DNA of 64,000 nt. Source: Hyphomicrobiaceae bacterium (GTDB lineage: Bacteria; Pseudomonadota; Alphaproteobacteria; Rhizobiales; Hyphomicrobiaceae). Numbering within the stretch: position 1 is the stretch's first letter; the number at the start of each line of letters is the position of its first letter. This document shows, one piece after another, positions 9,601 through 17,916 of this stretch. Both the position numbers and the translations under genes were made by a program. The DNA lies in contig JALHOW010000002.1 of the NCBI GenBank assembly GCA_022842785.1, positions 682,001 through 746,000 on the forward strand. Direction: 5' to 3'. A model generated the notes under the pieces. The model was not told where the DNA came from. It made no database searches and worked only from the letters and a program-made list of their open reading frames with translations.

Positions 9601-9815
9601 CGACACTGCTGAGCCTGCTTTTCGTGCCTGCTGTGTTTGCGGTCATGGACGACTTCGCGCGCTTCATGTGGTGGATCTTCGGCCGCTTCGTCGGCCCGAG
9701 CGACGAGACACCTCACGAGCAGCAAGGCGTCTCTGTGGACGATCGACAGACGTCGCTCGATCTGCCGACGTCGCCACATTCGGGCCAGCCATCACGACCA
9801 ATTGCAGCGGAATAG
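6636..9815 (+). CDS. RND family efflux pump, HAE-1-like inner-membrane transporter
   Basis: A 1059-residue proton-driven exporter of the AcrB/HAE-1 class. It has the two-fold architecture of the family: one N-terminal membrane span, a large periplasmic loop, spans 2-6, then the same again. The proton relay is present: Asp401-Asp402 in LVDDAIVEIEN of TM4 and Lys916 in IVTKNAILL of TM10. It is co-transcribed with the TetR regulator and the adaptor. The cargo cannot be read from sequence; the hydrophobic-drug class is more likely than heavy metals because the TM4 motif is the double-Asp HAE type. The extreme C-terminus (about 40 residues) is polar and variable. Confidence 0.94.
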   Translation: MNFNVSAWSIRNPVPPLTLFLVLMVLGVIAFMQLPITRFPNIDVPIVRVHIYQSGSAPAELETQVTKRVEDAIASVNGIKHITSTVTEGISLTIIEFRLETDTDRAVNDVKDAIARVRSELPRTIEEPVVARLDVEGLPIVTYAVRAPAMTPQEVSWFVDDVVVRTLQGVRGVGEVLRVGGVAREIRVALDPDRLLSLGITAGDVNRQLRATNVDLAGGRGEIGGREQAIRTLAGQTTVAKLAATAIALPGGRKVRLDELGTVTDSYEEPRAFAVVDKEPVVAFSITRAKGASDTTVSDDVQKAIDGLAGRHPDVQISLIDTTTTAVRGAYTSTMQTLIEGALLAIAVVFVFLRNWRATLITAVALPLSIIPAFFVIHALGFSLNLVSLLAITIATGILVDDAIVEIENIERHMAMGKLPYRASLDAADQIGLAVIAITTTIIAVFTPVSFMGGIAGMYFKQFGLTVSIAVFFSLIVARLLTPLLAAYFLRPRPHSHYEPRWLRAYTRLARWSVRHRFLTLFAGLGIFAASIGSFFLLPSAFLPTDDTSRILLAVELPPGSRLDDTRRVTNELTDRIKRRPEVVSVFVTGGQVLGSGAEVRKATLTINLVPKSQRKETQTAITESLGAELAVVPDIRYWFLRDNGQRAFTVVVTGSEGGEVDRVAAGLTSEAKRVVDKDGKPMLLNVVSTAELDRPELIVVPRTELAADLGVSTETISETVRIATIGDVPAALAKMNIDDRQIPIRVQLAEDARSERGILEGLKVPTASGGAVPLGVVADFNMSQGPTAISRYDRRRQVVIGADLAGETPLGDALKAVLAQPSAQNLPAGVEVRQFGDAEVMAEVFESFALAMGAGIMMMYAVLVLLFGSFLQPITILFSLPLSIGGAIFALYLTNEPVSLPVVIGILMLMGIVTKNAILLVDFAVEEMAKGVRRAEAIVDAGRKRARPIIMTTIAMVGGMIPAAINAGDGGEFRVPMAVAVIGGLISSTLLSLLFVPAVFAVMDDFARFMWWIFGRFVGPSDETPHEQQGVSVDDRQTSLDLPTSPHSGQPSRPIAAE

Positions 9816-9906
9816 GTGTTTTTCTTCAGATACCTGCCGTTGCGCCTTATGGACGAGAGGCATACGGTGCGCACACTGCTCATGTAAGTAGCGGGAGTGT
9901 GTGATC

Positions 9907-11034
9907 ATGTTCGATGCGAAAAGCCTACTCGAGATGATGGTGCGGGGCGCTGGCCAGAACGCGCCCCAGAACTCGCCTCAGTCACAGTCAGGAAGCGGCG
10001 GCGGCCTCCAAGATCTACTCGGACAGCTGCTCGGCGGCGCCAAAACTCAAGGCGAGCCCTCACGCGGCGGTAGCGGCAACCCTTCAGCCATCGGTGGCCT
10101 CGAAGATCTCATGCGGCAGTTTGGCGTCGGCGGACCATCCGCGACGAACCGCGCGGCAGCTCCAACGCCCGACGCACCATCGAGCCCCGGACAAGGTGGC
10201 GGTAATCCACTTGAAGACCTTCTACGCAATCTCACTGGCTCACAGGCGGGCGGTCAGGGCGGCGGCGGACTGCTCGATATTCTCGGCAAAGTCCTCGGCC
10301 AGGCAACGTCCGGCGTGAAGGAAGGTGCGCAACGCGTCGATGACGCAACGGGCGCGTCCGGCCAGCTCCGCGACATGCTCACGCGAACGACGGGCAAGAC
10401 TCCCGAAGAGCTGATGAACTCGGCGAAAGAGCTGATCGAGAAGAACAAGATGGGTGCCGGTGCTGCTGCTGGCGGGCTCGGAGCCGTCGTCCTCGGAACA
10501 CAGACGGGCCGCGCATTGGCGGGCAGCGCCATTAAGATTGGCGCCCTCGCGTTGATCGGTGGTCTCGCCTACAAGGCCGTGCAGAACTATCAGTCCGGCA
10601 AGCCTCTGCTCGGCGGCGGCGCAGATCAACAAGCGCTTGTCGCCGCCCCCAATGGCTCCGGCTTCGAGGAGCGTGCCATCACCAATGAGTCTGCGCTCCT
10701 CTACATCCGCGCCATGATCGCCGCAGCGGCCGCCGATGGCCGTATTGATCAGACCGAGATGGACAAGATCATCGGCGGGCTCAAACAGATGGGCCTTGAT
10801 CGCGAGGCCGAGGAATTCCTCGCGAACGAACTCAACAATCCCGCTTCGACGCAGGATCTCGCTGGCGGTATCCACGGCGATGCTGAAGCGGTGCAGGTCT
10901 TCACGGCGGCGCGCATCGCCATCGACCTCGATACGGCCGAGGAGCACGACTTCCTCATACGCCTCGCCGACGATCTCGGTCTCGACCGCAATCTCGTCGC
11001 GCACATCGACGCCACAGCGCGGCAGGCGGCGTAG
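9907..11034 (+). CDS. DUF533 / TerB-like protein with Gly/Gln-rich N-terminus
   Basis: A 375-residue protein of the YebE/DUF533 type. Residues 15-140 are low complexity (Gly, Gln, Ser, Pro) with repeated hydrophobic LLGQLLGG- and LLDILG-like blocks. A hydrophobic stretch around 180-215 (GAGAAAGGLGAVVLG and following) suggests membrane association. The last 140 residues form a TerB-like helical domain with the Asp/Glu-rich ADGRIDQTEMD loop. ATG 9907 is preferred over the in-frame GTG at 9901 because GGGAG (9893-9897) sits 9 nt before the ATG. The function of the family is unknown; a periplasmic or inner-membrane stress role is often suggested. It appears monocistronic. Confidence 0.8.
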   Translation: MFDAKSLLEMMVRGAGQNAPQNSPQSQSGSGGGLQDLLGQLLGGAKTQGEPSRGGSGNPSAIGGLEDLMRQFGVGGPSATNRAAAPTPDAPSSPGQGGGNPLEDLLRNLTGSQAGGQGGGGLLDILGKVLGQATSGVKEGAQRVDDATGASGQLRDMLTRTTGKTPEELMNSAKELIEKNKMGAGAAAGGLGAVVLGTQTGRALAGSAIKIGALALIGGLAYKAVQNYQSGKPLLGGGADQQALVAAPNGSGFEERAITNESALLYIRAMIAAAAADGRIDQTEMDKIIGGLKQMGLDREAEEFLANELNNPASTQDLAGGIHGDAEAVQVFTAARIAIDLDTAEEHDFLIRLADDLGLDRNLVAHIDATARQAA

Positions 11035-11130
11035 AGCGAGCGCGAGACGACGACAAACAAGCCGCCGGCATAGCGCTACGAAAGAGCGTAGATCCTCTTT
11101 CCAGCAGCCGGCGGAACTACCGCAAGCCCA

Positions 11131-11529
11131 TCAACCGCCGAACAGCACGGCGTGCATGATCCGGCCCGGCACGAAGGTGAAGATGCCGGCGATGATCAGA
11201 GCGCCGGCAAAGAGGCCGATCATCCCCTTCTTGTGCGCCGAGATGTTCCCGCGGCGCGCCATCATCACGGCAAACGGCGTGTAGAGCAGCACCCAGATCG
11301 AAAGCAGGTGGATAAGGCTGAAGCCGTGCCACTGGTTCATATTGTGAATCCAGAACGAGCTCGCGGCGATCAGAAGCATCAGGCCCACCCAGGCGTAGCC
11401 GAACATCCGATGCGGCCCGTCGCCCTTGCGCCTCGTGAGTTGCACCAACCCCAGTACGAATGCGGCCATCGCCGCAAAAGCGTGAAGCTGAATGGCAGGG
11501 CTCGCCGAAAGCAAGGGCTGGAGTTTCAC
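11131..11529 (-). CDS. DUF2306-family four-helix membrane protein
   Basis: 132 residues with about four hydrophobic helices. The pattern HAFAAMAAFVLGLVQL, KGDGPHRMFGYAW and a late HKKGMIGLFAGAL is typical of the DUF2306/YozB-like family, with conserved His residues that could face a cofactor or metal. The start ATG overlaps the stop of opgH (ATGA at 11526-11529), so the two genes are translationally coupled. No biochemical role is known. Coupling to a glucan synthase suggests an envelope function, but this is inference. Confidence 0.75.
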   Translation of the reverse strand: MKLQPLLSASPAIQLHAFAAMAAFVLGLVQLTRRKGDGPHRMFGYAWVGLMLLIAASSFWIHNMNQWHGFSLIHLLSIWVLLYTPFAVMMARRGNISAHKKGMIGLFAGALIIAGIFTFVPGRIMHAVLFGG

Positions 11530-13331
11530 GTGGCCTCCTGTACCGCTCTGATCTCTGCCGGTGGATCGAAGTCCTCAGGAATGCCCGCAAGCCCAACCCG
11601 CTTGAACCAGCGCCCGAGTGCCGGCGAGGCCGTCAAGACCGCGAACGGGATCGCGACCAGATAGCCCGCGGTAAGCGGCAAGCTCCACCAGAACACGGCC
11701 GGGTTGACCATCCACAGCAGGCCGCAGACAACGACGCCGAACAGTGTCTGGGGCCAGAGCGTGCGCACGGCCGTCGACCACGAAATACCATAAGCGTCGC
11801 GCGACTGCCCACCCCAGACGACCGACTTCCCGAATGCGAGACCGATCATGAAGATCGATGTTCGGATCGTCGAGATCGCGCCCTGCAGGAACGAGAAGAC
11901 CAGCTCGAGCACTGCCGACACGGCAAAGCGCACCGGACCGCCGTATCGCGCCATACCACCCTTTGTCAGCACTGCGTCAATGAGGCCCGCAATCTTCGGA
12001 CTCAGGTACATGACGAAGAACAGGATGTAGAGGAAGATCGCGAGGCCCACCGGATAGTTCGCGATCGACTGACCTTCCCATGCCGTGATCGGCAACAGCG
12101 CGATCATCAGCGTCCAGGCGGGAATGCCGACGAACATCAGGATCGCCCACACGAGCTGAAAGCGGCTCATGGCATAGAGGCCCGGCAGGTCCAGAAGCTT
12201 GATGTACTGCATGTTGCCCTGGCACCAGCGCACATCACGCTGCGCGAAATCGAGCATGGTCGGCGGGTTCTCCTCCCACGAGCCATTCTCGACGGGCAGC
12301 ACGCGCACCTCGAACCCGGCGCGGCGCATGAGCGTCGCCTCGACCTGATCGTGCGAGAGCACATGGCCGCCGAGCGGCGGCTTGCCCGGCAGCAGCGGCA
12401 GGTCGCAATCCTCGACGAAAGGCTTGATGCGTACGACCGCGTTGTGTCCCCAGAAGGGCCCGCAATCGCCAACCCACCATGCCTGCCCCATGGTGTAGGA
12501 GCGCATGCCGTGGCGCATGCCGAACTGGAAGATGCGCGCGAACGCTGACGATGACGGCATCCCGACGACCAGCGACTGCAAAATGCCGATCCGCGGATGC
12601 GCCTGCATCATGCGCACGAGCCGCACGATCGCCGGCCCCGACATCACGCTGTCCGCATCGAGCGGCAGCATGAGTTCATAGTCCTTGCCCCAGCGCTCGC
12701 AGAAGTCGCGCACGTTGCCGGCCTTGTAACCTTTGTTCTCCTCGCGGCGCCGATAGGTGATGCGCGCGGCGTCAGGATCTTGGGCCTTCCACGCCGCGAT
12801 GGCCGATTCTTCGGCTGCTGCCACTTCCGGCCGGTTCGTATCCGAAAGCACGAAGTAGCTGAACGTCGCTCCTTCGCCTGTCGCGTCGATGCTGTCCTTC
12901 ACGATCCTGAGGCGGCGAATGGCCCGCGCGGGATCCTCGTTGCGCAGCGTCATGAAGACGGCCGTCTTGATCGTGATCGGCGTCGCGACGTCGCCTGCAC
13001 CGGCATAGGGCGCGACGGCGCCCATGGCATCCTCGTGGAAGTGCAGCAACCAGAGCCCTATGACCGAGTTCCAGAAGCCGACGACCGTCCATGGCGTGCC
13101 GAAGGCGAAGCACACGAACATGATCATATCGACGACCGTCCAGCCGCCCGCCCCCAGCACCTGCGCTGCGAGCCAGAGCATGGCGAACCACGTCACGACG
13201 TTAAGCACCATCAGGATCAGCCGCCGCCGGGATAGCTCGGCGTTTGCCTGGAGGCCCGTCGGTACGCTAAGGCTTGAGGCGCCTGCGAGCCCAGCGCCGC
13301 GCGGCGCCGCATCATCAACGTTGTTGGTCAT
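11526..13331 (-). CDS. opgH: Glucans biosynthesis glucosyltransferase H (OpgH/MdoH)
   Basis: An inner-membrane GT2 glycosyltransferase that polymerises UDP-glucose into the beta-1,2 backbone of osmoregulated periplasmic glucans. It is 601 residues with membrane spans near 37-60 and 66-95 and a cluster after 385. The cytoplasmic catalytic domain carries Asp164 (LSDTN), Asp225-Ala-Asp227 (LPLDAD), Asp328 (SHDQV) and the acceptor/processivity motif QRDVRWCQGN (364-373). It is shorter than the roughly 850-residue enterobacterial enzyme and lacks much of the N-terminal extension. The usual partner opgG is not adjacent; instead a DUF2306 gene is coupled downstream. It diverges from the dehydrogenase at 13411 across a 79-bp promoter region. 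Confidence 0.92.
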   Translation of the reverse strand: MTNNVDDAAPRGAGLAGASSLSVPTGLQANAELSRRRLILMVLNVVTWFAMLWLAAQVLGAGGWTVVDMIMFVCFAFGTPWTVVGFWNSVIGLWLLHFHEDAMGAVAPYAGAGDVATPITIKTAVFMTLRNEDPARAIRRLRIVKDSIDATGEGATFSYFVLSDTNRPEVAAAEESAIAAWKAQDPDAARITYRRREENKGYKAGNVRDFCERWGKDYELMLPLDADSVMSGPAIVRLVRMMQAHPRIGILQSLVVGMPSSSAFARIFQFGMRHGMRSYTMGQAWWVGDCGPFWGHNAVVRIKPFVEDCDLPLLPGKPPLGGHVLSHDQVEATLMRRAGFEVRVLPVENGSWEENPPTMLDFAQRDVRWCQGNMQYIKLLDLPGLYAMSRFQLVWAILMFVGIPAWTLMIALLPITAWEGQSIANYPVGLAIFLYILFFVMYLSPKIAGLIDAVLTKGGMARYGGPVRFAVSAVLELVFSFLQGAISTIRTSIFMIGLAFGKSVVWGGQSRDAYGISWSTAVRTLWPQTLFGVVVCGLLWMVNPAVFWWSLPLTAGYLVAIPFAVLTASPALGRWFKRVGLAGIPEDFDPPAEIRAVQEAT

Positions 13332-13410
13332 GACTGTGCTTGAGCTGTGCTAGCTGGAATGTTGAGGGAATGCCCGGTGATCGGGCGGGACGCGGTGGAA
13401 CGGATCGACA

Positions 13411-14460
13411 ATGGCCGACAAACCCGACGACACCGCGGGAGTAACGCCTCTCGCCAACGCCTCGCCGGCCAGTTCGTTCCGGCCGACTGACCTGGCACGG
13501 ACCGCACGGGCCATCTGGTACACGGCTCCGGGCGTTGTGGAAATACGCTCGAATGCGCTTCGGCCATTGGAAGCTGACCAAGCCCTCGTGCGGACCGCAT
13601 TCAGCGGCATCAGCCGCGGTACCGAACGACTGGTCATCAGTGGCGCCGTCGGCCAACAGGAATGGGAACGCATGCGCGCGCCCCTGCAAGAGGGCGCGTT
13701 CCCATTCCCAGTTAAATACGGCTATTGCGCGACCGGCACGGTGGAGGAAGGTCCTGACGCCCTCAAGGGCCGCGCCGTCTTTTGCTTGCATCCTCATCAG
13801 GACCGATTTGTCGCACCCGTCGAGATGCTGGTCCCGATCCCGGACGGCGTGCCCGTCAGGCGCGCGACGCTCGCCGCCAACATGGAGACGGCCCTCAACG
13901 CAGTATGGGACTCAGGCGCCAGTGCCGGCGACCGCATCGTTGTCGTTGGCGCCGGTATCGTCGGGCTTCTGGTCGCTTACCTCTCCGCCCATTTGCCGGG
14001 CGCCGATGTGACGGTGGTCGACGTCGCCAACCGCGGCGGCCTCGCGGCGGACCTCGGTGCTCGGTTCGCGGCGCCCGCCGACGCGCCGCGCGGCGCCGAT
14101 GTGGTGTTCCACACCAGCGTTTCTTCGGCGGGTCTCACCACGGCGCTCGGCTGCGCCGGCCTCGAGGCGACGATCGTCGAGCTCTCATGGTACGGCGACA
14201 AGGATGTACCCGCTCCCCTCGGCGGCGCCTTCCACAGTCAGCGCTTGCGCTTGCAGTCTTCGCAGGTCGGACAGGTGTCAGCAGGCCACCGCCCGCGCTG
14301 GAGCTACGGCCGCCGCGTGGAAAAGGCGCTGTCGCTTCTCGCCGATCCCGTATTCGACGCGCTCGTCACGGACGAGATCGCATTCGATGATGCCCCCGTC
14401 GCGCTGCCTCGCCTCCTGGCGCCAGGAGCCGCCGGCCTCGCGCCCGTCATCCGGTACTGA
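13411..14460 (+). CDS. Medium-chain dehydrogenase/reductase, zinc-alcohol-dehydrogenase-like
   Basis: A 349-residue NAD(P)-dependent oxidoreductase. The Rossmann motif is VVGAGIVGLL (about 175-184). The N-terminal catalytic domain has GISRGTERL and VKYGYCATG instead of the usual GHE zinc-site motif, so it may not use catalytic zinc. LHPHQDRF and ANMETALNAVWD are hallmarks of an uncharacterised family often annotated as zinc-binding alcohol dehydrogenase, distantly like BchC. The substrate is unknown. It ends in a 14-bp convergent overlap with the MgtC-like gene. Confidence 0.78.
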   Translation: MADKPDDTAGVTPLANASPASSFRPTDLARTARAIWYTAPGVVEIRSNALRPLEADQALVRTAFSGISRGTERLVISGAVGQQEWERMRAPLQEGAFPFPVKYGYCATGTVEEGPDALKGRAVFCLHPHQDRFVAPVEMLVPIPDGVPVRRATLAANMETALNAVWDSGASAGDRIVVVGAGIVGLLVAYLSAHLPGADVTVVDVANRGGLAADLGARFAAPADAPRGADVVFHTSVSSAGLTTALGCAGLEATIVELSWYGDKDVPAPLGGAFHSQRLRLQSSQVGQVSAGHRPRWSYGRRVEKALSLLADPVFDALVTDEIAFDDAPVALPRLLAPGAAGLAPVIRY

Positions 14461-15733
14461 CAGCGCTTGCACTCGCAAACCCGATCAGACAGGCGGCGCC
14501 GGCCGCGATGGCCAACGCTGATGCAATGGCTTTCGGCCAGCCCATGGCTGTTCCGCCGACCCACCACGCGATCACCGTCTTCGCTATGGTGTTGACGGCG
14601 ATCGCTATGAAGATGGCCACGACGGCCGTGTGCGGATCGGCCCCGCCGCGCGACATGGACAGCGTGATTGCTGCCGTATCAGCGATGCCCGAGAGCGCCG
14701 CGACGGCGTAGGCACCCGAGGCACCGGCGTAGTCCGTAAGCGCCTTGGCCGCAAAGGTAACGATACCCAGAAGCGCACCGAACTTGAGTACCGTCTTCAT
14801 GTCGAACGGGTTCTTGAGTTCCAATGCCCCGCGCTGATGTTCTCCATTGCGCCCCCAGTACATGAGAACGCCGCCGGCGACACCGAGCACGGCACCGGTC
14901 GCCACGATCGACGGCGCCACACTGAGCAGCAGCCGCGGATTGATCGTCCCGACAATGGCCAGGATACGCACCGCCATCATTGCATCGGCGAAGAGCGTGC
15001 CCGACACCAGCAGTGTCCGCTGCTCCGGGTGCTCGCGCGCCATTCGAGCAAGCGTCATCGTGACTGCCGTCGAAGAAGCGAGGCCCCCCGCAAGTCCCGT
15101 GATCGCGATGCCCTGATGATCGCCCGCAAACTTCACCGCGAGATAGCCAACAAAGCTCAGCGCCGCGATCATGATCGTCATGAGCCAGATCTCGTAGGGA
15201 TTGAGCGCATCCCACGGATCGACGGTACGATTGGGCAGCAGCGGCAGGAGCACGAAGGTCATCGCCAGCAGCACGATCCCGGAGCGAAGCTCCTCGCGGG
15301 TCATGCGCTCGAGCCATTTATGAAGGACGGACTTCCAGGCCAACAAAATTGCCACCGCGACACCGCCTGCGGCAGCCGCCTCGATCGATCCCAGCACCGC
15401 GAGCGCCCCTAGAGCGAACGCCAGCATCGCCGCGACGATGGTCGTGATACCGAATGCTTCATCGCGCTCCATCTCGCGATAGCGGAACATCGCGAAGATC
15501 ACTGCGAAGACAACGAACGCGGCACCTAGAGCGAAGTCGCCCCCGCCCGGTCCAGCCGCATGACCGATCGCCCCCCAAACTCCGCCCAGCAGCCCGCTGA
15601 GCGCGAACGTCCGCAAACCGGCCGTACGGTCGCCTTCCTCTTCCTTGCGCTCGCGCCAGCCCCGCTCCAAACCAATGAGAATCCCGACGGCTAGTGCCAC
15701 CGACAGCCGCTGAAAGAGTTCAAAAGTATCCAT
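14447..15733 (-). CDS. MgtC/SapB and DUF4010 membrane protein
   Basis: A 428-residue polytopic inner-membrane protein with about 11-12 hydrophobic helices. The N-terminal MgtC/SapB domain shows the family sequence VGILIGLERGWRER (about 14-27) and an Arg/Thr-rich RTAGLRTFALSGLLGG. The C-terminal half is a DUF4010 domain. Such proteins are linked with magnesium homeostasis or ATPase modulation, but the two-domain version has no assigned substrate. The start ATG at 15731-15733 is preferred to an in-frame start nine codons upstream because it gives the standard MgtC N-terminus. It diverges from panB. Confidence 0.85.
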   Translation of the reverse strand: MDTFELFQRLSVALAVGILIGLERGWRERKEEEGDRTAGLRTFALSGLLGGVWGAIGHAAGPGGGDFALGAAFVVFAVIFAMFRYREMERDEAFGITTIVAAMLAFALGALAVLGSIEAAAAGGVAVAILLAWKSVLHKWLERMTREELRSGIVLLAMTFVLLPLLPNRTVDPWDALNPYEIWLMTIMIAALSFVGYLAVKFAGDHQGIAITGLAGGLASSTAVTMTLARMAREHPEQRTLLVSGTLFADAMMAVRILAIVGTINPRLLLSVAPSIVATGAVLGVAGGVLMYWGRNGEHQRGALELKNPFDMKTVLKFGALLGIVTFAAKALTDYAGASGAYAVAALSGIADTAAITLSMSRGGADPHTAVVAIFIAIAVNTIAKTVIAWWVGGTAMGWPKAIASALAIAAGAACLIGFASASAVSTG

Positions 15734-15994
15734 TGCAAACCCGCCTCCGAGGCAGCGCAACGTTCGAGAGCGGCTTTTGTTTCCGACGGCTCGGCTTTGT
15801 TGGCGCTGCTCTAGCTCGGGAGCTGCAGTATCGTTGCCTCATCTGCGTCCAGCAACCTGAACGCATTTGCCATGCGTTCAATGCGGTTCGGCACGCAGGC
15901 AACGTCGGTCCCTAGAAGTTTCGACAATCGGCCTAATGGTTTAGAACGCGGGTCAACCGGCCACCCAGGCTCGCTCAACAGAATGAGGCCATCC

Positions 15995-16825
15995 ATGAGC
16001 GCGACCACTATCAGCAAGGCGCTGACACCCCCCGATATCTCTTCGCGCAAGGGCGGTAAACCCATCGTTTGCCTGACCGCGTACACCACGCCCGTGGCGC
16101 GCATCGTCGATCGTCACTGCGATCTGATCCTTGTCGGCGACAGCGTCGGCATGGTGCTGCATGGCCTACCCTCGACGGTCGGCGTATCGCTCGACATGAT
16201 GATCATGCATGGTCAGGCCGTAACGCGTGGCGCACAAAGCGCGCTCGTCGTCGTCGATCTGCCGTTTGGATCCTACGAGGCAAGTGTCGATCAAGCTTTC
16301 CGCAGCGCCGCTCGCGTCATGGCAGAGACAGGATGCGGCGCCGTCAAGCTCGAGGGCGGTGAAAGCATGGCGGAGACCATTCGCTTCCTCACACGCCGCG
16401 GCATTCCAGTGATGGCCCATGTCGGCCTGACGCCCCAAGCGGTCAATACCTTCGGCGGCTACAAGGTCCAGGGACGAGGCGATAGCGCCAAGCGCATTCT
16501 CGACGATGCCAAAGCTGTCGCCGATGCAGGGGCCTTTTCCGTCGTACTGGAAAAGGTCACGGAGCCGCTCGCTCGCACGATCACCGAGACCGTCGCGATA
16601 CCCACGGTCGGCATTGGTGCCTCCGCTGCCTGCGACGGGCAGGTTCTCGTAACCGATGACGTACTCGGCATCTTCACCGATTTCCGCCCGAAGTTCGTCA
16701 AGCGCTACGCCGAGCTTGGGCGCGATATGGAGGCTGCTATCTCAGCCTATGCCACCGAGGTTCGCGAGCGCCGCTTCCCCGGCCCCGAGCACGTCTTTGG
16801 CGATACGGCAAAGCCCCGCAGCTGA
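15995..16825 (+). CDS. panB: 3-methyl-2-oxobutanoate hydroxymethyltransferase (PanB)
   Basis: First committed enzyme of pantothenate synthesis: transfers a hydroxymethyl group from methylene-tetrahydrofolate to 2-oxoisovalerate, giving ketopantoate in the cytoplasm. It is 276 residues with a TIM barrel. Family landmarks are [13 protein letters not shown] (metal-binding Asp), AVKLEGG and [11 protein letters not shown]. The frame is open upstream, but the ATG at 15995 has GAGG six bases ahead and gives the normal length. panC, the usual operon partner, is not here. An aldo/keto reductase follows on the same strand; ketopantoate reduction by it is possible in principle but unsupported. Confidence 0.95.
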   Translation: MSATTISKALTPPDISSRKGGKPIVCLTAYTTPVARIVDRHCDLILVGDSVGMVLHGLPSTVGVSLDMMIMHGQAVTRGAQSALVVVDLPFGSYEASVDQAFRSAARVMAETGCGAVKLEGGESMAETIRFLTRRGIPVMAHVGLTPQAVNTFGGYKVQGRGDSAKRILDDAKAVADAGAFSVVLEKVTEPLARTITETVAIPTVGIGASAACDGQVLVTDDVLGIFTDFRPKFVKRYAELGRDMEAAISAYATEVRERRFPGPEHVFGDTAKPRS

Positions 16826-16896
16826 AGCGCGCTTGCGCCACGAGGCCGGCACGGCCATGATCAAGCATCCAGCACCAAGTTCAGCGGGAGAATTCC

Positions 16897-17916
16897 ATGG
16901 CCGCCATGCGCTATCGCACGCTCGGACGCAGCGGGCTCAAAGTCTCTGAGCTCTGCCTCGGCACGATGATGTTCGGCGGTCCGACTGACCAGACTGAAGC
17001 CCAGCGCATTGTCGATCACGCCGCCGATCTTGGCGTCAACTTCATCGACACCGCGAACGTCTACGAGCAGGGCCGCTCGGAGGAAGTGACGGGTCGCGTC
17101 ATCAAAGCACGTCGCAATCATTGGATACTGGCAAGCAAGCTCGCGCAGCCGACCGGACCGGGACCGAATGACCGCGGGCTCTCGCGTCGTCACATGATCG
17201 AAGCCGTCGATGCCTCGCTCAAGCGTCTCGGCACCGACCATATCGACATCGAATACATTCACCGCGTCGATCCCAATGTGCCGTGGGAGAGCGTGGCGGA
17301 AACTTTCGGCGAACTCATACGCGCCGGCAAGCTCCGCTACTGGGGCCTCTCCAATGTTCGCGCCTGGCACATTCCTGCGATCGACACGGCCTGCCGCACG
17401 GTCGGCGCACCGGCGCCGATCGTCGTCCAGCCCTACTACAACATCATGAACCGTATGCCGGAGGTCGAAGTACTTCCTGCCGCCCGGGCGTACGGCCTCG
17501 GCGTCGCCTCCTACAGCCCTATTGCGCGCGGCGTGCTCTCCGGGAAATACCAGCCGGGCAGCAACGCGCCGCCGGATACGCGCGCCGGCCGCAACGACAA
17601 GCGGATGATGGAAACCGAATGGCGCCCCGAGTCACTCGCCGTAGCCGAAAGGTTGAAGGCGCACTGTGATGCCAAGGACGTGAGCCTGATTCACTTCGCG
17701 GTCGCCTGGGTGCTGAACAACACGACCGTGTCGTCGGTCATCGCCGGCCCGCGCACGTTTGAACAATGGGCCGTCTATCCAGGCGCACTCGAATATACCT
17801 GGACGAAGGACGACGAGGCTCTCGTCGACAGCCTCGTGAGGCCTGGGCACCCGTCATCGCCCGGATTTACAGATCCCGGCTATCCTGTCGAAGGCCGCTT
17901 CGCAAAAATCGTGTAG
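16897..17916 (+). CDS. Aldo/keto reductase
   Basis: A 339-residue NADPH-dependent oxidoreductase with a TIM barrel. The catalytic tetrad is visible: Asp and Tyr in NFIDTANVYEQGRSEE, Lys in ILASKLA and His in EYIHRVD. The C-terminal cofactor site shows the VIAGPRT segment. It resembles the YghZ/AKR family that reduces small aldehydes such as methylglyoxal, but the substrate cannot be told from sequence. It lies 71 bp after panB on the same strand and its last base abuts the stop of the convergent nitronate monooxygenase gene. Confidence 0.9.
   Translation: MAAMRYRTLGRSGLKVSELCLGTMMFGGPTDQTEAQRIVDHAADLGVNFIDTANVYEQGRSEEVTGRVIKARRNHWILASKLAQPTGPGPNDRGLSRRHMIEAVDASLKRLGTDHIDIEYIHRVDPNVPWESVAETFGELIRAGKLRYWGLSNVRAWHIPAIDTACRTVGAPAPIVVQPYYNIMNRMPEVEVLPAARAYGLGVASYSPIARGVLSGKYQPGSNAPPDTRAGRNDKRMMETEWRPESLAVAERLKAHCDAKDVSLIHFAVAWVLNNTTVSSVIAGPRTFEQWAVYPGALEYTWTKDDEALVDSLVRPGHPSSPGFTDPGYPVEGRFAKIV

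Noticed and set aside
15811-16104. Minus-strand open frame overlapping the start of panB
   Set aside because: It overlaps panB in the antisense direction, shows no domain or ribosome site, and fits chance openness in this GC range.
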